The translations under genes were made by a program, and so were the position numbers. Below, piece after piece: positions 21,307-33,310 of a DNA stretch of 64,000 nt; positions within the stretch are counted from its first letter, which is position 1, and each line of letters begins with the position of its first letter. The stretch lies in assembly GCA_020744225.1 (NCBI GenBank), contig JAGMWG010000003.1:434001-498000 (forward strand). The letters run 5' to 3'. The DNA is from Paraphoma chrysanthemicola (Eukaryota > Ascomycota > Dothideomycetes > Pleosporales > Phaeosphaeriaceae). The notes beneath the pieces are model-generated. The model did no database searches. It was not told the origin of the DNA and saw only the letters and a list, made by a program, of their open reading frames with translations.

Positions 21307-24161
21307 CTACCGCTTCTTGAACAGCGACGTAACCCACGTCCCAGTCAAGAACCACAAAAAGCCCACGAACCTTACAAGCGCCAAAATCGCTGTGCTGTAT
21401 AGCAAAATCTTGAAATAAAGCGGGGTACGCGTTGTCGCAGCTTGCTGTTGAACTTGTTAGTCCTGCGCAGTTTCAAAGAGTTGATGGTCTGAACTTACCC
21501 CGACACCAACGATGCTAAACGAATCCGTCGTAACCAGGATAATCATCCCAATATTCGAAATCAACCATGAATACACCAGGCCCGTTCGGAAGCTCTTATA
21601 ACTGTCCTCCGTATCCTTGGGCTTCTTTTTCTCTCCATCATTAGGCTTACTCGGCGCCAACGCGCGCTTCACAACCTTCTCAAAACGCTCGTCAATATCT
21701 TCTTGCTCGGGAGCGATTTCTTCGACGACGGCGACTTCTCCCTTAACCATGACAGCACTAGGTAGCGATTCCGCAACATCAGACCCCTTGGTACCCCAGG
21801 ACACGTCATGCCAATTATTGAACGCGTAGACCATGAGCACGTTGATGTACGTCGACATGAGAACCATGTATTGCGGGTAGGAGTGGAACATGTGCCATGG
21901 ATCGCCGTACAAGAAACTGGCGATGTAATTCAACCCGTAGATGGTGACCAGGGCGATGATAACGAGTCCAGCGATGCCGGCGTCTTTACCAAAGAAGGAG
22001 TTGAAGAATGCGGACGCGGACGAGAAGCTGATTTGTTCGCCAATCGGCTCCGAGCTGAACGCTTTGATCACGAGGTAGACAGTGAGGACCATGAGGTAGG
22101 TTTGGATGGCGCCGAAGACGACGAAGGAGGCGAGGTAACTGTGTCGAGAACCCTTGGGACGATTGCCGAGCGCAAGGATGAATTGCAGGATGAGGAAAGA
22201 GACGTATATCCACGTCAGAACTGTGTTAATGACTGGACTCGCCTTGTCGCCAAAGGGCCAGCCCGCACTTTTTGAGTCGTCCCTTGGATTGCCAACCAGA
22301 TCCATGAGAACAGTGGTAGTGAGGTAGTAAGAAGCAAGGGAAAACCAGGTAAAGAATGTTTGTGCGCAGTTGTACACGAGTTGGACGTGTAGGAAGAAGA
22401 GTCGAATGATGCCGTGTCCGGATTTGTAGAGACGAGCAAAGTGCATGATACTGTAGATGGAGGCGGCGAAGGACCCGTTGAGCCAGCGGCGGCGTTGGCC
22501 AATGAGTTCAGCGACGCCGTCAGGGACATCGGTCTCGCCCTTAGAAGCTTTGACGTAGGAGAGATGCCTGCAAAGTCAGAATGAGGATAATAAGAATCGA
22601 GGACGTACTTACCATCGCTGTCCGGCTTTGGCTACCAGTTCAAAACACAAGATTCGGTCTTCTGCGAGGAACATATTCTTCTTGAAAATATTCATGCCGT
22701 CGATTCCTTTCTTGCCGAGTGTTTTCGAGAGCGTGTGATCGCCGTGGAAGTACTGTTCCAGCGGGCGACCCATAATCGCTCTAAATCGATATGCCGAGAA
22801 AGCGCCAGGAAGAACACTCACGTAGCCGAATGCGCTCTCAAGTGGCTTATCCAGAATATTCGAAATCTTATACTCGAAGTTCTGGATCGCGACCAGTGGA
22901 TTCAACAACGCCTTTCCTCCCTCCAACATAGCGTGAATCTCTCCACACGCGCCTCCGAGATTTTTGTCATTGTAGAATGCTTCCCAGAGTGAGAGAAGTG
23001 ATCGCGGGCCAGGCTTTGTGCCAGCGTCGATGAGAATGGTGACTTCAGGATTCAAGATTCTGCCGAAGCCATTGAACAGCCATCGATGCGAGTTGATCTT
23101 TTTGCTGTTCTTCTGCTTGAGGCAGAAAATGAATTGCACGGGTGGGAGGTTTGTCGCCTCTTCGTTGCTTTGTGGTCGAACGAGATTATGCTCTGGAGTC
23201 ACGGAAATCTGACTCGTGTACTCGAAAATGTGCGCAACAGTTTCCTTGCCGTTTACATCCTTCTTTAGAATACCATCCTGGTAGATGCCAACGGTAGCGA
23301 GGACGTCGAAAACCTCTTTGTCCACATTGTCAATACCATCAAAGACCATGCAGACCACAATTTTCTGCCACGCAGGCCCACCCTTGTTCCAGAATTGCGA
23401 CTTCTTCAGATTGACGATGTCGCGGATGTTTTTCATGGTGCCGTGGAGTGTTCGAGCCAGCAACGTCTTATCCTCATTGTAATATGTGATTGCGATGAGA
23501 AGTTCGGTATGACGGTTGTACATGTTGGGCCGGAGATTGTAACCATTGGCAAGAGTAAAGTCGTTTGGATCGCAAGTGGCAGCCGTATACCTGAGTTTGG
23601 TGAACTCATCCTCGAAGGCATCCTCGGCGTTGATGTATCGTGGCTCAACAGCATTCTGAACGGCGCTTGGCACAGGATAGTCGGTGCTCAGAATTGAGCC
23701 CTGCACCAGCTTAACCTTGCGGGTCTTTGACCGCTTCACACCTTTGACCGTGTGTTGTCTCTGAACCCAATTCTCTGTAGCTTCGGTGGGCGTTGATGAT
23801 ATGCTTCCACTGTCGGCGTGTGGGTCATATCGCTGGGCTGGCTCGGGTGTGTAGGTTGTGCTCGGAGGGAGTGCAGACGCGTAGGTTTCGGTCAGGGTGT
23901 ATACGGATGACGCAGGACGGCTGAAGTCTGAGACTGAAGAGACTGCAGAGACTGGGTCGTGGTGGTAGTAGGATTGCTCATGATCGCTCATCAACCGCTG
24001 ATCCGCAGCATCGTCCTCTGGCAGTGGAGGATACTGTGACTATTGTGAATGTCAGTAATGCTTCGCGAGCCAAACTCGTCAGTACGCACATGAGCTGTCA
24101 CGGGCAGGTCCTGCAATTGATGACCGCGGTAGTGTTCCTCATGCTCGTTATTGTTCGCCAT
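21307..24161 (-). CDS. Chitin synthase, class I/II type
   Basis: Plasma-membrane glycosyltransferase (GT2) that polymerises UDP-GlcNAc into chitin. Four exons (24090-24161, 22613-24039, 21499-22567, 21307-21444) give 901 residues. The N-terminal part is polar with many Tyr and Pro. The catalytic core follows, with LLIAITYYNEDKTLLARTL, VFDGIDNVDKE, LNPEVTILIDAGTKPG, GACGEIHAMLEGGKALLNP, LAEDRILCFELV and QRRRWLNGS. Multiple membrane helices come next, and the last exon ends VGFLWFLTG...FKKR. Exon joins restore RWHLSYVKA and GVGQAATTRTPLYFKI; the last intron uses branch site GACTAAC. The EYTSQ and QRRRW contexts fit division 1 enzymes; class I versus II needs a tree. Confidence 0.95.
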
Positions 24162-25086
24162 TATGATGACATAAAAATGTCTCTGGACGCTTAGTTATGA
24201 CGACGACGGAAGCTAGATAAATGTTATGGGGTTATAGCCAGTGTGTATAAACGAATGTGAGGCTGACAGTGTATGAGAGAGGAGAAGAGTTCACAGCAGG
24301 GTCACAACGAAAATAGCTGCATGACAGGTTTCCATCATCCTCTTGGATCCCTGGTTTAGTTAAGGCTTACGACACCTGCCCACCTTTTGCCATACTCAAC
24401 TGCTGAGCCACGGACAAATCCGGAATAGTCGAGTGCCTGATGGAGCACAGGCGATCTCGTTGGGGCTCAGCCAATACACTTGGGAGTGACCGTTGCTTTA
24501 CCATTTGCCATGCAGAGGCAGTGCTCAGCATCATCGCACCAAAATCCTCGGTGCAAGGGTGATGTAGATCTTTCCGGCTATTAATAGTCGCAGAGCCGAC
24601 AGCATCCGCACACGTCAGGCATTGCGGATTCGCACAAAGGACCGCGGCTATGCCTCCGGAGCTGGGATGAGGCGAAGCATGATTTGTCTGATACTCAACA
24701 AGTGGGCACAGTGGAGACAGAACATCAGATGTCAGTGGTGTGGTTGGCAAACACGCCCGTTTTACGTCACGCTAGCCTTCGGTGAAATGCCGGCCCGTCT
24801 GACTGAGCGTCATCAGAACGGCGGCTTGGCCCACTTACGCCCCCGATCCAATCCTTATGCGCTTTACTTTTCGTCGGCATGCGCTTATTGCGACACTGCA
24901 TCAAAGCAAAAATGCACAACAGGAAATTCGCTTTTCATAGCATTTCTAGCCGCAGCAACACCTTCAGCTTTACACACGCATGATGTTCATCGAAAGCAAA
25001 TTCGCATTCGCACAGTGGACCCAATGCACTCATGCAGAGCTCATCGCACAATGGTGTTTGGTCAATTTAGGTCAATTTAGATATTT
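24162..25086. other. Intergenic, about 0.9 kb
   Basis: Promoter of the leftward chitin synthase and 3' UTR of the acetyltransferase-like gene. A 10-bp tandem repeat GGTCAATTTA occurs twice at about 25060-25079. No gene seen. Confidence 0.5.
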
Positions 25087-25953
25087 CTACACCCTCGCCT
25101 TCAAATCAACGTAACACTTTGATGCCTGTTGCTTACTTGGTTCGAACAACAACTTTCCCTCTTCATCCTTCCACGTTCCCATATCAAAGGAGCTCACGAC
25201 TGTTCCCTTAAACTTCCCATCCTGCGTAGCTCCCTTGCTCCAAATGTGCGTAACTGGATCTGCTAAGCACTCGATCTGAATACCACGATAGCCCCTCTCG
25301 GCAGCCTCACGCATCAGCCATCTCGCAAGGCCACCCATGATGCCCTCGCCCTCGTAGTCGTGTCGCGTGGCTGTAGCGTTGCGGAAGAGGACCTGATTTG
25401 GGCCAGTCGGCTGCCATGAGGCTGGATCGCGCTGATCCAGACCTCCTAGGACATGGTAAATGGGACCAAACGCAGGCAAAGTAACCATCAATGGGCCCAT
25501 CTTCCCCATATCCAACGGGTTGTTGGCATCGTAACTCATTGCGATACTGACAAGAGGGAAGTCCAGCTGCTTCAACAATCTATCGGCTTCAGCTTCCAAG
25601 CCTTCTTTCTCCTGGATACTGGGCTCGTTGCGATCCCAAAATAGTTTGCCGCCAGCTTTCTTCGCTTCTTCGGTCTTGTATTGATATTCCGTATCAAAAA
25701 CACCAAATGATAGCCCGCTGTCGACCTGGTGCCGGACGAGGTAATCGCCCGCGTCAAATATGTCGTGGACACGTGCGGTCATATCTTCGGGGTAGAGCAC
25801 GGGCCAGACTGGAGAGTGGTAGCCATTGCTGTGGCACATGATAGCGATTATCCATGGTATATGCTCATGTTCGAGTTTGCGAATCTCATATCGGGGCTTG
25901 AGGGACGAGGGATTCTTCGGGTTTGGAGTTTTGGTATTGGTATTTGAGGCCAT
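25087..25953 (-). CDS. GNAT-like N-acetyltransferase domain protein
   Basis: A 288-residue protein starting MASNTNTKTPNPKN. The open frame reaches further upstream, but the ATG at 25953 fits better because the conserved-looking part starts soon after it. The segment EGIMGGLARWLMREAAERGYRGIQ resembles the acetyl-CoA pyrophosphate loop and helix of GNAT enzymes, followed by an IECLAD strand. The front part (IRKLEHEHIPWIIAIMCHSN) also fits the first strand and helix of a GNAT fold. No introns and no signal peptide. Fungal relatives are largely hypothetical; the acceptor substrate is unknown. Confidence 0.75.
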   Translation of the reverse strand: MASNTNTKTPNPKNPSSLKPRYEIRKLEHEHIPWIIAIMCHSNGYHSPVWPVLYPEDMTARVHDIFDAGDYLVRHQVDSGLSFGVFDTEYQYKTEEAKKAGGKLFWDRNEPSIQEKEGLEAEADRLLKQLDFPLVSIAMSYDANNPLDMGKMGPLMVTLPAFGPIYHVLGGLDQRDPASWQPTGPNQVLFRNATATRHDYEGEGIMGGLARWLMREAAERGYRGIQIECLADPVTHIWSKGATQDGKFKGTVVSSFDMGTWKDEEGKLLFEPSKQQASKCYVDLKARV

Positions 25954-26699
25954 TGTGTTTTCCTGTACGAGGGAACACGGTTCCTGAAACTTGCTGGTAA
26001 AGCAAACTGGCACTCTGTAGACGACACTTCGAACAGCTAGAACCAGTGGTTGGATCGCCCCTTTCCTGTCCGCTGCTGCTTCTCGATGTATCCTGGAATG
26101 CGGAGCCGATGGAAGCTGTGAACAGGCTGTTGCGCTTCTGCCTCTTGAGTGAAATCACAAACCGCACTCGGCCAGTTGGCTTGTCATGGCTGCTATATGA
26201 CCTTTATCTTGATGCTGACGCCCTATCACGAGGATTCAAGTCAGTATAGTTCGACGCGCATGCACGTCAGACGCCTGGCCCCAAAAGCAGAACCATTTTG
26301 AAGCAAAACATCGACCTCATTCCAATTGCAGTAATCGATACAGCCAGTGTTCACGAATCAGGATCATCAGCTGTCGCGCCAACCAATTGCATTACACGGA
26401 GGATATAGCACTTTGATGACAAGGAGAGCAGTCTTTGTCAGCACTAGCCCGAAGGGCAGAAAGTACCTACTTATGCTTCGAATGTTGACTGCAAACACGA
26501 AGCTGAGAGAGGAAGGTGATAATCTCATCACTCTGGCCGACGCGTCGGCCGCGATAGTTGCACCGTTTTCAAAGTAGAGGAGGCAAAGTAATTACTACGT
26601 TTCATGCACAGTGTAATTCTAGTAATCAGTAGTGCACCTTTGAAACATCAGCCGTCAGGCATTGGTTAAGATTACACTTCAGCTAATCTGAATCGTTGA
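25954..26699. other. Intergenic
   Basis: Lies between the acetyltransferase-like gene start and the P450 stop, both genes leftward. Short ORFs only; nothing supported. Confidence 0.45.
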
Positions 26700-28319
26700 T
26701 TACTCTTCAAAAGGAGTAAATCTTTCAAGCACACCCTTGGCATGTTTCAAGTCCTCCGCAAGAACGCGTCGATGCTCTTCACTCCTAACCTTGATCTCAC
26801 ACACAAACTTTTGCGGCCGGATGTTGAAGCCCTCAGTATATGCAAAAGTATCGTACTCCACACCTTGAACAGGGAGAATATCAAACGACCACAGAATCTT
26901 GGCCAACGCAATAAACAAGCTGTTCTCAGCAAGCCCCGCTCCAGGACAAATGCGCCTGCCCCAGCCGAACGACGAATGTCCTGCCTTGGCTGGATGTGCC
27001 TTGCCAGTCAATGGAGTTGGAGCTTTCGACTTCTCCGCTAGCGCGCTGTCGAGAAAGCGAATTGGATCGAAGCGATGTGGATTAGGGTAGTATTCTTCGT
27101 TCAAATTAATGGCCCAGGAGTTGCCAAGGACAGTTGTACCGGCAGGAATGTGGTAGCCCTCGTAACGATCATCTTCCGTGGACGCATGAGGCGTTCCTCC
27201 TAGTACAGCAACAGGACGCCAGCGAAGCACTTCTTTTACGAGTGCGCGGAGATAGGGCAGGTCTTTCTCGTCTTCAAAGGTTGGAGTGCGCGACGATCCG
27301 ATGACAGCATCGAGTTCTTGGTGCGCTGCGCGAAGAGCATCAGGGTGTGTGACGAGCGCAAGGAACGCCGTGCAGAGCGTTGAGGCAGTTGTGTCAGAGC
27401 CTGCACCAAACAGCGAAGCAGGTATGTAGGAAAAGTTGCGGTCGGACAGAGGTATGTGCTCTGTCTCTTTCATTTCCAAGAGGAGCTTGCATAAAGAGTC
27501 GGGTATGTCGTTCCCTCGCGTCTTCGCTCTGGCCATGTCATTGCGCACGAGATCGACCAGAGCCATGTTTGCCGCGGCCTCCTCTCGACCATAGGCTTTG
27601 ATCTCAGCCTTCCACGGAGCCAGAACATCAGGGACATGCTTCAGGACTGGGAATGATTCAACCAGATATTTGCCAGGCACATTGAGCGATGCAGCCGTGT
27701 GCATGAACTTGAAGCGCTGGTGTATGACATCCGCATTCAGAGAATCGATGCGGTGTCCATACGCGACTGAGAATACAATGCTCGAGGTGTAGCGCTCCAG
27801 CAGTTTCTCCCAGTTTGCTGGGTTCTCCAGGAGTTGGTAGCAGAGGCGCGAGGCCTCAGCCGTCTGCACAGGTTTGTACAGGCGCAACGCTTTTGGTGTC
27901 AGGGCTTGGTGCAAAAGCTTTCTCCTTATGCTCCACTCCTTTCCGTATGGCTGTACTAGGATGCTCGCTCCGTCCCACAGTATCTCGCCCATCGCGACCA
28001 TGCGGGGTCTCGAGGAGTATTTTGTCGATCGCTTCTCCATCAACTCGACGGCGATGTTTGGATCAGATATGACGATGGTGGGCTTTCGGCCGATCCATAT
28101 CGTGAAGATGGGACCGTATGTCTTCGACCATTCTTGGAACTGAATCCACGGTTTCGTCTTGGGGAGCTGGAATTTATTGCCGAGAAATGGAAGCGGCGTT
28201 GGGCCTGGCGGCATTCGAAGCCATAGCCAGACATCGCGAAGCAGTGCGATAGTGGGGATAGCAAGTATGAAGGAGAGCCATGCGTAGGCTGGCAGCTGAA
28301 GGATAGATTCTAACGCCAT
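26700..28319 (-). CDS. Cytochrome P450 monooxygenase
   Basis: Microsomal haem monooxygenase of 539 residues, intronless, starting MALESILQLPAYAW. The frame is open for 28 more codons upstream from another ATG (28403), but the shorter start puts the membrane anchor at the N-terminus (WLSFILAIPTIALL). Next come the proline hinge MPPGPTPLPFLGNK, the oxygen-binding I-helix AGSDTTAST, the ExxR motif in KEVLRWRP and the haem loop FGWGRRICPGAG with the thiolate Cys near residue 458. It resembles fungal P450s that hydroxylate small molecules. No other biosynthetic gene is adjacent, so a cluster role is not supported. Confidence 0.95.
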   Translation of the reverse strand: MALESILQLPAYAWLSFILAIPTIALLRDVWLWLRMPPGPTPLPFLGNKFQLPKTKPWIQFQEWSKTYGPIFTIWIGRKPTIVISDPNIAVELMEKRSTKYSSRPRMVAMGEILWDGASILVQPYGKEWSIRRKLLHQALTPKALRLYKPVQTAEASRLCYQLLENPANWEKLLERYTSSIVFSVAYGHRIDSLNADVIHQRFKFMHTAASLNVPGKYLVESFPVLKHVPDVLAPWKAEIKAYGREEAAANMALVDLVRNDMARAKTRGNDIPDSLCKLLLEMKETEHIPLSDRNFSYIPASLFGAGSDTTASTLCTAFLALVTHPDALRAAHQELDAVIGSSRTPTFEDEKDLPYLRALVKEVLRWRPVAVLGGTPHASTEDDRYEGYHIPAGTTVLGNSWAINLNEEYYPNPHRFDPIRFLDSALAEKSKAPTPLTGKAHPAKAGHSSFGWGRRICPGAGLAENSLFIALAKILWSFDILPVQGVEYDTFAYTEGFNIRPQKFVCEIKVRSEEHRRVLAEDLKHAKGVLERFTPFEE

Positions 28320-29162
28320 GGTCAACAAACAGCGCGCACACGGACCTGTGGTAGAAACAAGGCTACTCTGAGGCTTTATCACTTCAAGATCGGGCTTACA
28401 CATTTTGAGCTAAGGATAACTCGCCTTGAACGTGACGTTCGGCAGTTGTGAAGCTCGCAGTTGTTCTACCGCGGTTACATGAGGGGCAGTAGTTGTGGAG
28501 TGGTACTCCTTCGTCGACGCGGACGCGTGCGCGAAGCGGTTCAATGAAGGCCTCACATCCTATTAATGTAGTCAAAGTCGACGACATGCATTCGCCGTAT
28601 TGGTGCCAGCCAGACGATAATGCACAAATTGACCATGTATGTGCGAGTGTAGGTAGGACCGATGGCATGGTTTCGGCGCCATTTAGCCGGAGCCTCAAGC
28701 TAGCGTTGGGCGGGGTCGCGTGGAGAACCTTGAGCTGGGACTCGGCGGCTGGTCATGACCGCAACACCACAACTCATTCCAATCACATTGCCATCAATTT
28801 TCGTCGAGGGACGGTCTTTGGAATCGTAATGGCTGTCTTTACAGTCCAGTATCAATGAGAATAGCTATCGTATGTGGAACAGTTGCAGTTTACCACTGTT
28901 ACCCCTCGCGCATCACTGCTACCACGACGATAAAAATGGCCACCATGGGCATCTGTATACGACGCGGGCTCTAAGACAATCGAACGGACTATTGCGTTCT
29001 CGATCGACTAGAGTGCAAGCAGCAGTCTCATGCGTTGTAATCAGGAGAAGAGCAAGTGATCAGTAGGCTCAGGACATTACCATCCTCGCGTCTAGGGCCG
29101 AAGTCTCGCACGATGGCCAGACTACAAGACCACGCATGGGCAAAAAGAAACGCCCGTTGTAT
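28320..29162. other. Intergenic upstream of P450
   Basis: 843 bp between the P450 start and the tRNA gene. Short ORFs (for example 28493-28858) have no recognisable content. Confidence 0.5.
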
Positions 29163-29244
29163 CTCTCGAACGGGGAATCGAACCCCGGCCTCCGGCGAAT
29201 TGTCTATTGACAAGCCGAAATACTGACCACTATACTATTCGAGA
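29163..29244 (-). tRNA. tRNA-Asp (GTC) with a 10-nt intron
   Basis: Read on the minus strand, the acceptor arm TCTCGAA pairs with TTCGAGA, followed by discriminator G at 29163. The T arm is CCGGGGTTCGATTCCCCG. The D arm contains GTATAGTGGTCA. The anticodon stem TCGGC/GCCGG closes a loop TTGTCA...C with anticodon GTC at 29211-29209. A 10-nt insert (29198-29207) sits one base 3' of the anticodon, the standard eukaryotic intron position. It contains GACAA, complementary to the anticodon-loop TTGTC, as expected for the intron-anticodon helix. The mature tRNA would be 72 nt before CCA addition. Confidence 0.93.
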
Positions 29245-31629
29245 TGGTCGGACCACTGCACTCATGATTGGTGGTTTGATGGAAACTTCTCAGATTGGAT
29301 TCTACATAATGAGTGTATGCGTAAAGCATCACGTTCGAAATCGAATATCCGGCTGTCTGACCTCCGTAAAAACAACGTGGTCCCGGCGAGAAAATTTTGC
29401 TGTGGGTCCTTTTGGCGGTGAGTCAATTTAGGCCGTGGCGGACGGAGCCTTAGACGCACATTGCCACTTGAAGCGAGAGACGATATTGCCAACAGACACA
29501 TCAGGGCGTATTCCAGAAGATAATTATCTGGCTATCTGAATCGCCTGCTGAAATATGTTGCTTCCTGATCGCTTCTGTAACTATCGACGGCTGGCACACT
29601 TGTCGAAGTGAGCGCCTAAAGAGGTTGCAATTCCTCATTCGCATTTATACAACCGTGGGTTATGATAACGAGAAAACATTTGGCGTATATTATACTACCG
29701 CCAATGCCATTTCGATCTCTTCTGGCCGCTGCACTCTTTCTCACTGCCCGATCAATGGAACCCTTGGCCTGTCTTCAAAGTTCTGTTTTCAACAAGTCGA
29801 TTCATAGAATCTCTGGTTGCCATGTCCGTGCTGTGATCCGAGTCTACATTGGGTTGAGCGTTAGGATCCAGCCAGCACGGTAGCCAGCAAGCATGTTCAG
29901 AACGACCTTGCATTCTTCTCATGTACCATACCTATTCGTGCCGCGCTGCAATTGTGGGTCTATGTTTGGGTCGGCATCGCGAGATAATTCTACCTTACCC
30001 ATTTCTCTCATTTCCACCTTTCCCTTATTTTTCCTGGTCATCACGCCCTTCCACCCTTCTCCTGGTTCTATCTCCTGACTCCGGCTCAGCTGTGGCAATC
30101 AACTCCTCGACGACTCAAGTTTCTGACCCACTATCAAGTAAGCGCTCTTCTTGTCCGCTCTGTCTAGAGAAAGAAGATAATTATCGGAATATAGACGACC
30201 ACTCCAACAGGCTTCGCGAAACTTCAAGATATGCCGCACAACGCACGGGACTGATATATTCCGTTAGTCGATGGATATTGTTAGCGTCTAAACCTCCCTC
30301 GAGAATTGAGGGCAAGTACTCGTTGGCTAGTCGTGGATGCATCATTGTTTGACAGTACACATGGCATTATACATGAATCCAGGCTCACTAGCGATGCCGG
30401 GCCGGTCAAGGACGCTCTGTGGTCTCTACTCTCCGAAGGTCTCCATGGCCATTCTTTCGTCGTAGATGGTCCATTCACGCATCACTCGAATCTGCGAGAA
30501 CTTGCTTGCCAACAGCTACGGGCGGAGATAACTGGCACGTACTTACGCCTGAATTCGCTCGCCCTCAATGGTTACGCTGATCAATCTGGTCCGAGTGTTT
30601 TCGTGCACTTCATGACACAAGAGTGATCTCTCAAAGACAAGTTTCGCATCAGGAAGGAGGTCATTGTAGCAGATTCTGAGGAGCACAAGGATCACGAATC
30701 GACTAGAGTTGTCTGAAGGATGTTAGCTTAAATGCTTGCAGACCCCAGCTCATCCTGCAAACTTCCAAGGTTTGGCGAAGATCAATGTATATTTCATCTA
30801 CTTCAGAGCAAAAGCGGACATCAAGGACCAAATCATATGGGGATCCGACATGCAATACTAGATGCATCGAAACTTTCCTGATATTGGTCGCGAGTATTGA
30901 CGCAATCAGATCAAGTGTTTCGCGAACGAGGGAACATCGTGATGGAGCCAAGGGGGCATCTTGATGCCGGTACCGAACTTGCATTGGTGCCCCAGCATGC
31001 TCATCGACAACGAAACCTGAGTAATCGCCAGCACCAAGTCTCGGGCGATGTGTGCAAAATAATTCCGGTGCACGAGAAGCTAATGACCCATGGTTCCCAC
31101 AGCTGTGATCATGGCGTGAGCACGCGCTGTAAGTTTAACCTGGCCTGAGCGGCAGGCTGTAGAACTGCCATTGCCAATAATTCGGCAATTCCAAAGGTGG
31201 AGCGTTGGAAAGATGGCTAACGATGATGCATATCTTCATCCTGAACCAACAACAATAGAGACCATTTGAGAATACCTCGGTAGGTTCCATTCCATTAGCA
31301 TGGAAGCCTTGATGGGGATGGCAAAAACATCATGAAGTCGAGTTCGTGAGGTTTTCCCGACTCCTACTGCAGGCTCCTCCTTATCGATTACCACTTCCCA
31401 AACCACTCCCAATATCTACACTAGTTCTATCTTCCTTTCTTCAGTCCTCGGCCCCTTCTCCCATTTTCCCATTTAAAAACGCCACCTCATCATTCTTCCG
31501 TCTACTCACCTTCCCGATTTATGCTAGCCTCCGCGGAATGTCAGCCGCGCAATGCTTGACAAAGCTTGACCTCCGACGCCACTACAGAGCCGCACGTGGT
31601 CTAGCGTACCAAAACACCAATAGATCAAC
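29245..31629. other. Long stretch with little coding signal, about 2.4 kb
   Basis: Only short overlapping ORFs on both strands (for example 30306-30626 on plus), none with a recognisable domain or a convincing splice chain. Pyrimidine-rich tracts at about 29990-30070 and 31350-31520 resemble fungal promoter or 5' UTR sequence and might mark unannotated transcripts. No repeat or RNA gene recognised. Confidence 0.4.
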
Positions 31630-31770
31630 ATGTCATTTCGCGTGCAGTCCCACACAAAATGTGTTCCAAGTGCGGAGAAACCTGGGGCCCGGGGTAAAGA
31701 GTCTCGAAAATCGGGGAAATACCGAGGCACCAGTACATATGACGACGATGATGTGGTAGGGGTACGGTGA
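31630..31770 (+). CDS. Possible 46-aa peptide ORF
   Basis: An ATG in good context (ATCAACATGTC) follows a CT-rich stretch resembling a fungal 5' UTR. It opens a 46-codon basic peptide beginning MSFRVQSHTK and ending TYDDDDVVGVR. It lies 224 bp upstream of the permease start and could be a small gene, a leader ORF or noise. No family recognised. Confidence 0.2.
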   Translation: MSFRVQSHTKCVPSAEKPGARGKESRKSGKYRGTSTYDDDDVVGVR

Positions 31771-31860
31771 AACTTAGACTGAACATGGAGTTAAGAGATT
31801 GATTTGCGTGCCGAAGCGCTGTAGTAGTGTGTGCGTACTACTTAGTGGGAGTTGAATTTC

Positions 31861-31993
31861 GGAGTGGATAAAAGGCGCAAAGCCCACTTGTGTTGAGTTG
31901 CGCGCTTCGTTGTTTTTTCTCGTCCCTTGGTCTCACGATATCTTTCTACAGCTTTCTAAGAACGTCATCCAACGTCTTAGAACCGTCGCAATC
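31861..31993 (+). promoter_or_regulatory. Likely core promoter and leader of the Gpr1/Fun34-type permease
   Basis: GGATAAAAGG near 31866-31875 resembles a TATA element. It lies about 120 bp upstream of the permease ATG and is followed by a T/C-rich tract (TTGTTTTTTCTCGTCCC) typical of fungal transcription starts. Position and composition only. Confidence 0.35.
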
Positions 31994-33110
31994 ATGTCCG
32001 AAACGCATAAAATCGACCATGAGATGACCGAGCACAATGGCCTCAACATCGCCAATAGCAATGGAGCCGCATTATCTCGACAAGTCACTGTTGCGTTGAG
32101 TTCAGAGCAATACGAGCGTCTGTTCTTTCAGCCTTCGGCGCCGCGGCGGGGTGATCTTGCGAAGCGGTTCGGTACGTTACTCCGATCAGCAATTCACACT
32201 TGACATGAGTACTGACCATATACGCAGCTAATCCAACTCTGCTTGGTCTCATCGGTTTCCTCATCCCCTACACATCCACCATTCTCATCCTGTGCGGTTT
32301 CCAAGGCGCAGTCGCGCCAGCAAGTCTCGTTGGCTTGAGCGGAGACTACTATTTCTTTGGATGTATTGCCATGAATCTCGCTGGAATTGCTGAATTCATT
32401 CTCGGAAACAGTATGTTGCCTTACCTCCTCTGCCATTCATCCTCTCCTTCTCATCCTCACACAATCAGCCTCTCACTCCCAAACATCCCTCCATCACATC
32501 GAACAACAGTATAAACCGAATTACCACTAACAACTCTCAGCCTTCCCAATGGCCGTATTCCTCATCTACGGCTCCCACTGGGGCAGTCTGGCATATACGC
32601 AGGACCCAATTCACAACACCACCGCGCCCTTCGCCGAACTCGGTGGTGCGAACGGAGCAGCGTACAATTCTAGTCAGGGGTTTCACAACGTGTCAATGTA
32701 CGTCCTTTCCCTGGCTCTTTCCATTCCCCACTTTACCTTGACCGCACACGCTGTATTTATGCTAATACAAACACCCCAGGGCAATCGCTTCATTTATATT
32801 CCTCCTCGGCACAATGCGCGTCAATCTCTTCTTCACTCTTACATTCTTCGGGCTCGTGATGCTCTTCTCGTTCATCGCGGCCGCGGATTTCAGCGTCGGG
32901 AGCGCCACCACCGCCGCCGATCTCGCGCATATCGAGAAACTGCTGCGAATTGCGGGCGGGTTCGGATTCTTGGGATTGCTGGCGGGCTGGTATCTTGCGC
33001 TGCTGACGGCGTGCGAGGCGGTTGGGATCCCGTGTCCTCTGCCGGTGCTGGATTTGAGCAGTAAGGTGTTTCCGAGCAAGGAGGATAAGGTGAGGAAGGA
33101 GGTGAGTTAG
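31994..33110 (+). CDS. Gpr1/Fun34/YaaH (AceTr) family acetate/ammonium permease
   Basis: Six-helix plasma-membrane transporter related to yeast Ato proteins and Aspergillus AcpA, which move acetate with protons or are linked to ammonium export. Four exons (31994-32171, 32228-32410, 32541-32697, 32780-33110) give 282 residues. The signature NPTLLGLIGF (NPAPLGL in most members) appears across the first exon join (RFANPTLLG). Later segments FFGCIAMNLAGIAEFILGN, YGSHWGS and GGFGFLGLLAGWYLALL fit the family. Introns are 56, 130 and 82 bp. The N-terminal 70 residues are polar and cytosolic. Which substrate it carries is not decided by sequence. Confidence 0.94.
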
Positions 33111-33310
33111 GGGGAAGTTGGATGTATGGAAGATAGAATGGAGGTGTATAGTTTATTATGAGCCAATTGCCACCATGGCTTGTATTGAGATAGTTTTATC
33201 CGTCTTGTGGCAAGATCATACTACCAGGATTGACATGACAGATCTTTCTGTTGCATCCCGTTTTCTTGTGCCTCAGTGCCCATCACATCAATCTTCTTAC
33301 CCACTCATCT

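Noticed and set aside
25060..25079. Tandem GGTCAATTTA, two copies
   Set aside because: Too short and only two copies; may be chance.
30306..30626. 106-codon rightward frame in the long empty stretch
   Set aside because: No motif, no splice partner and no conserved look; not called as a gene.
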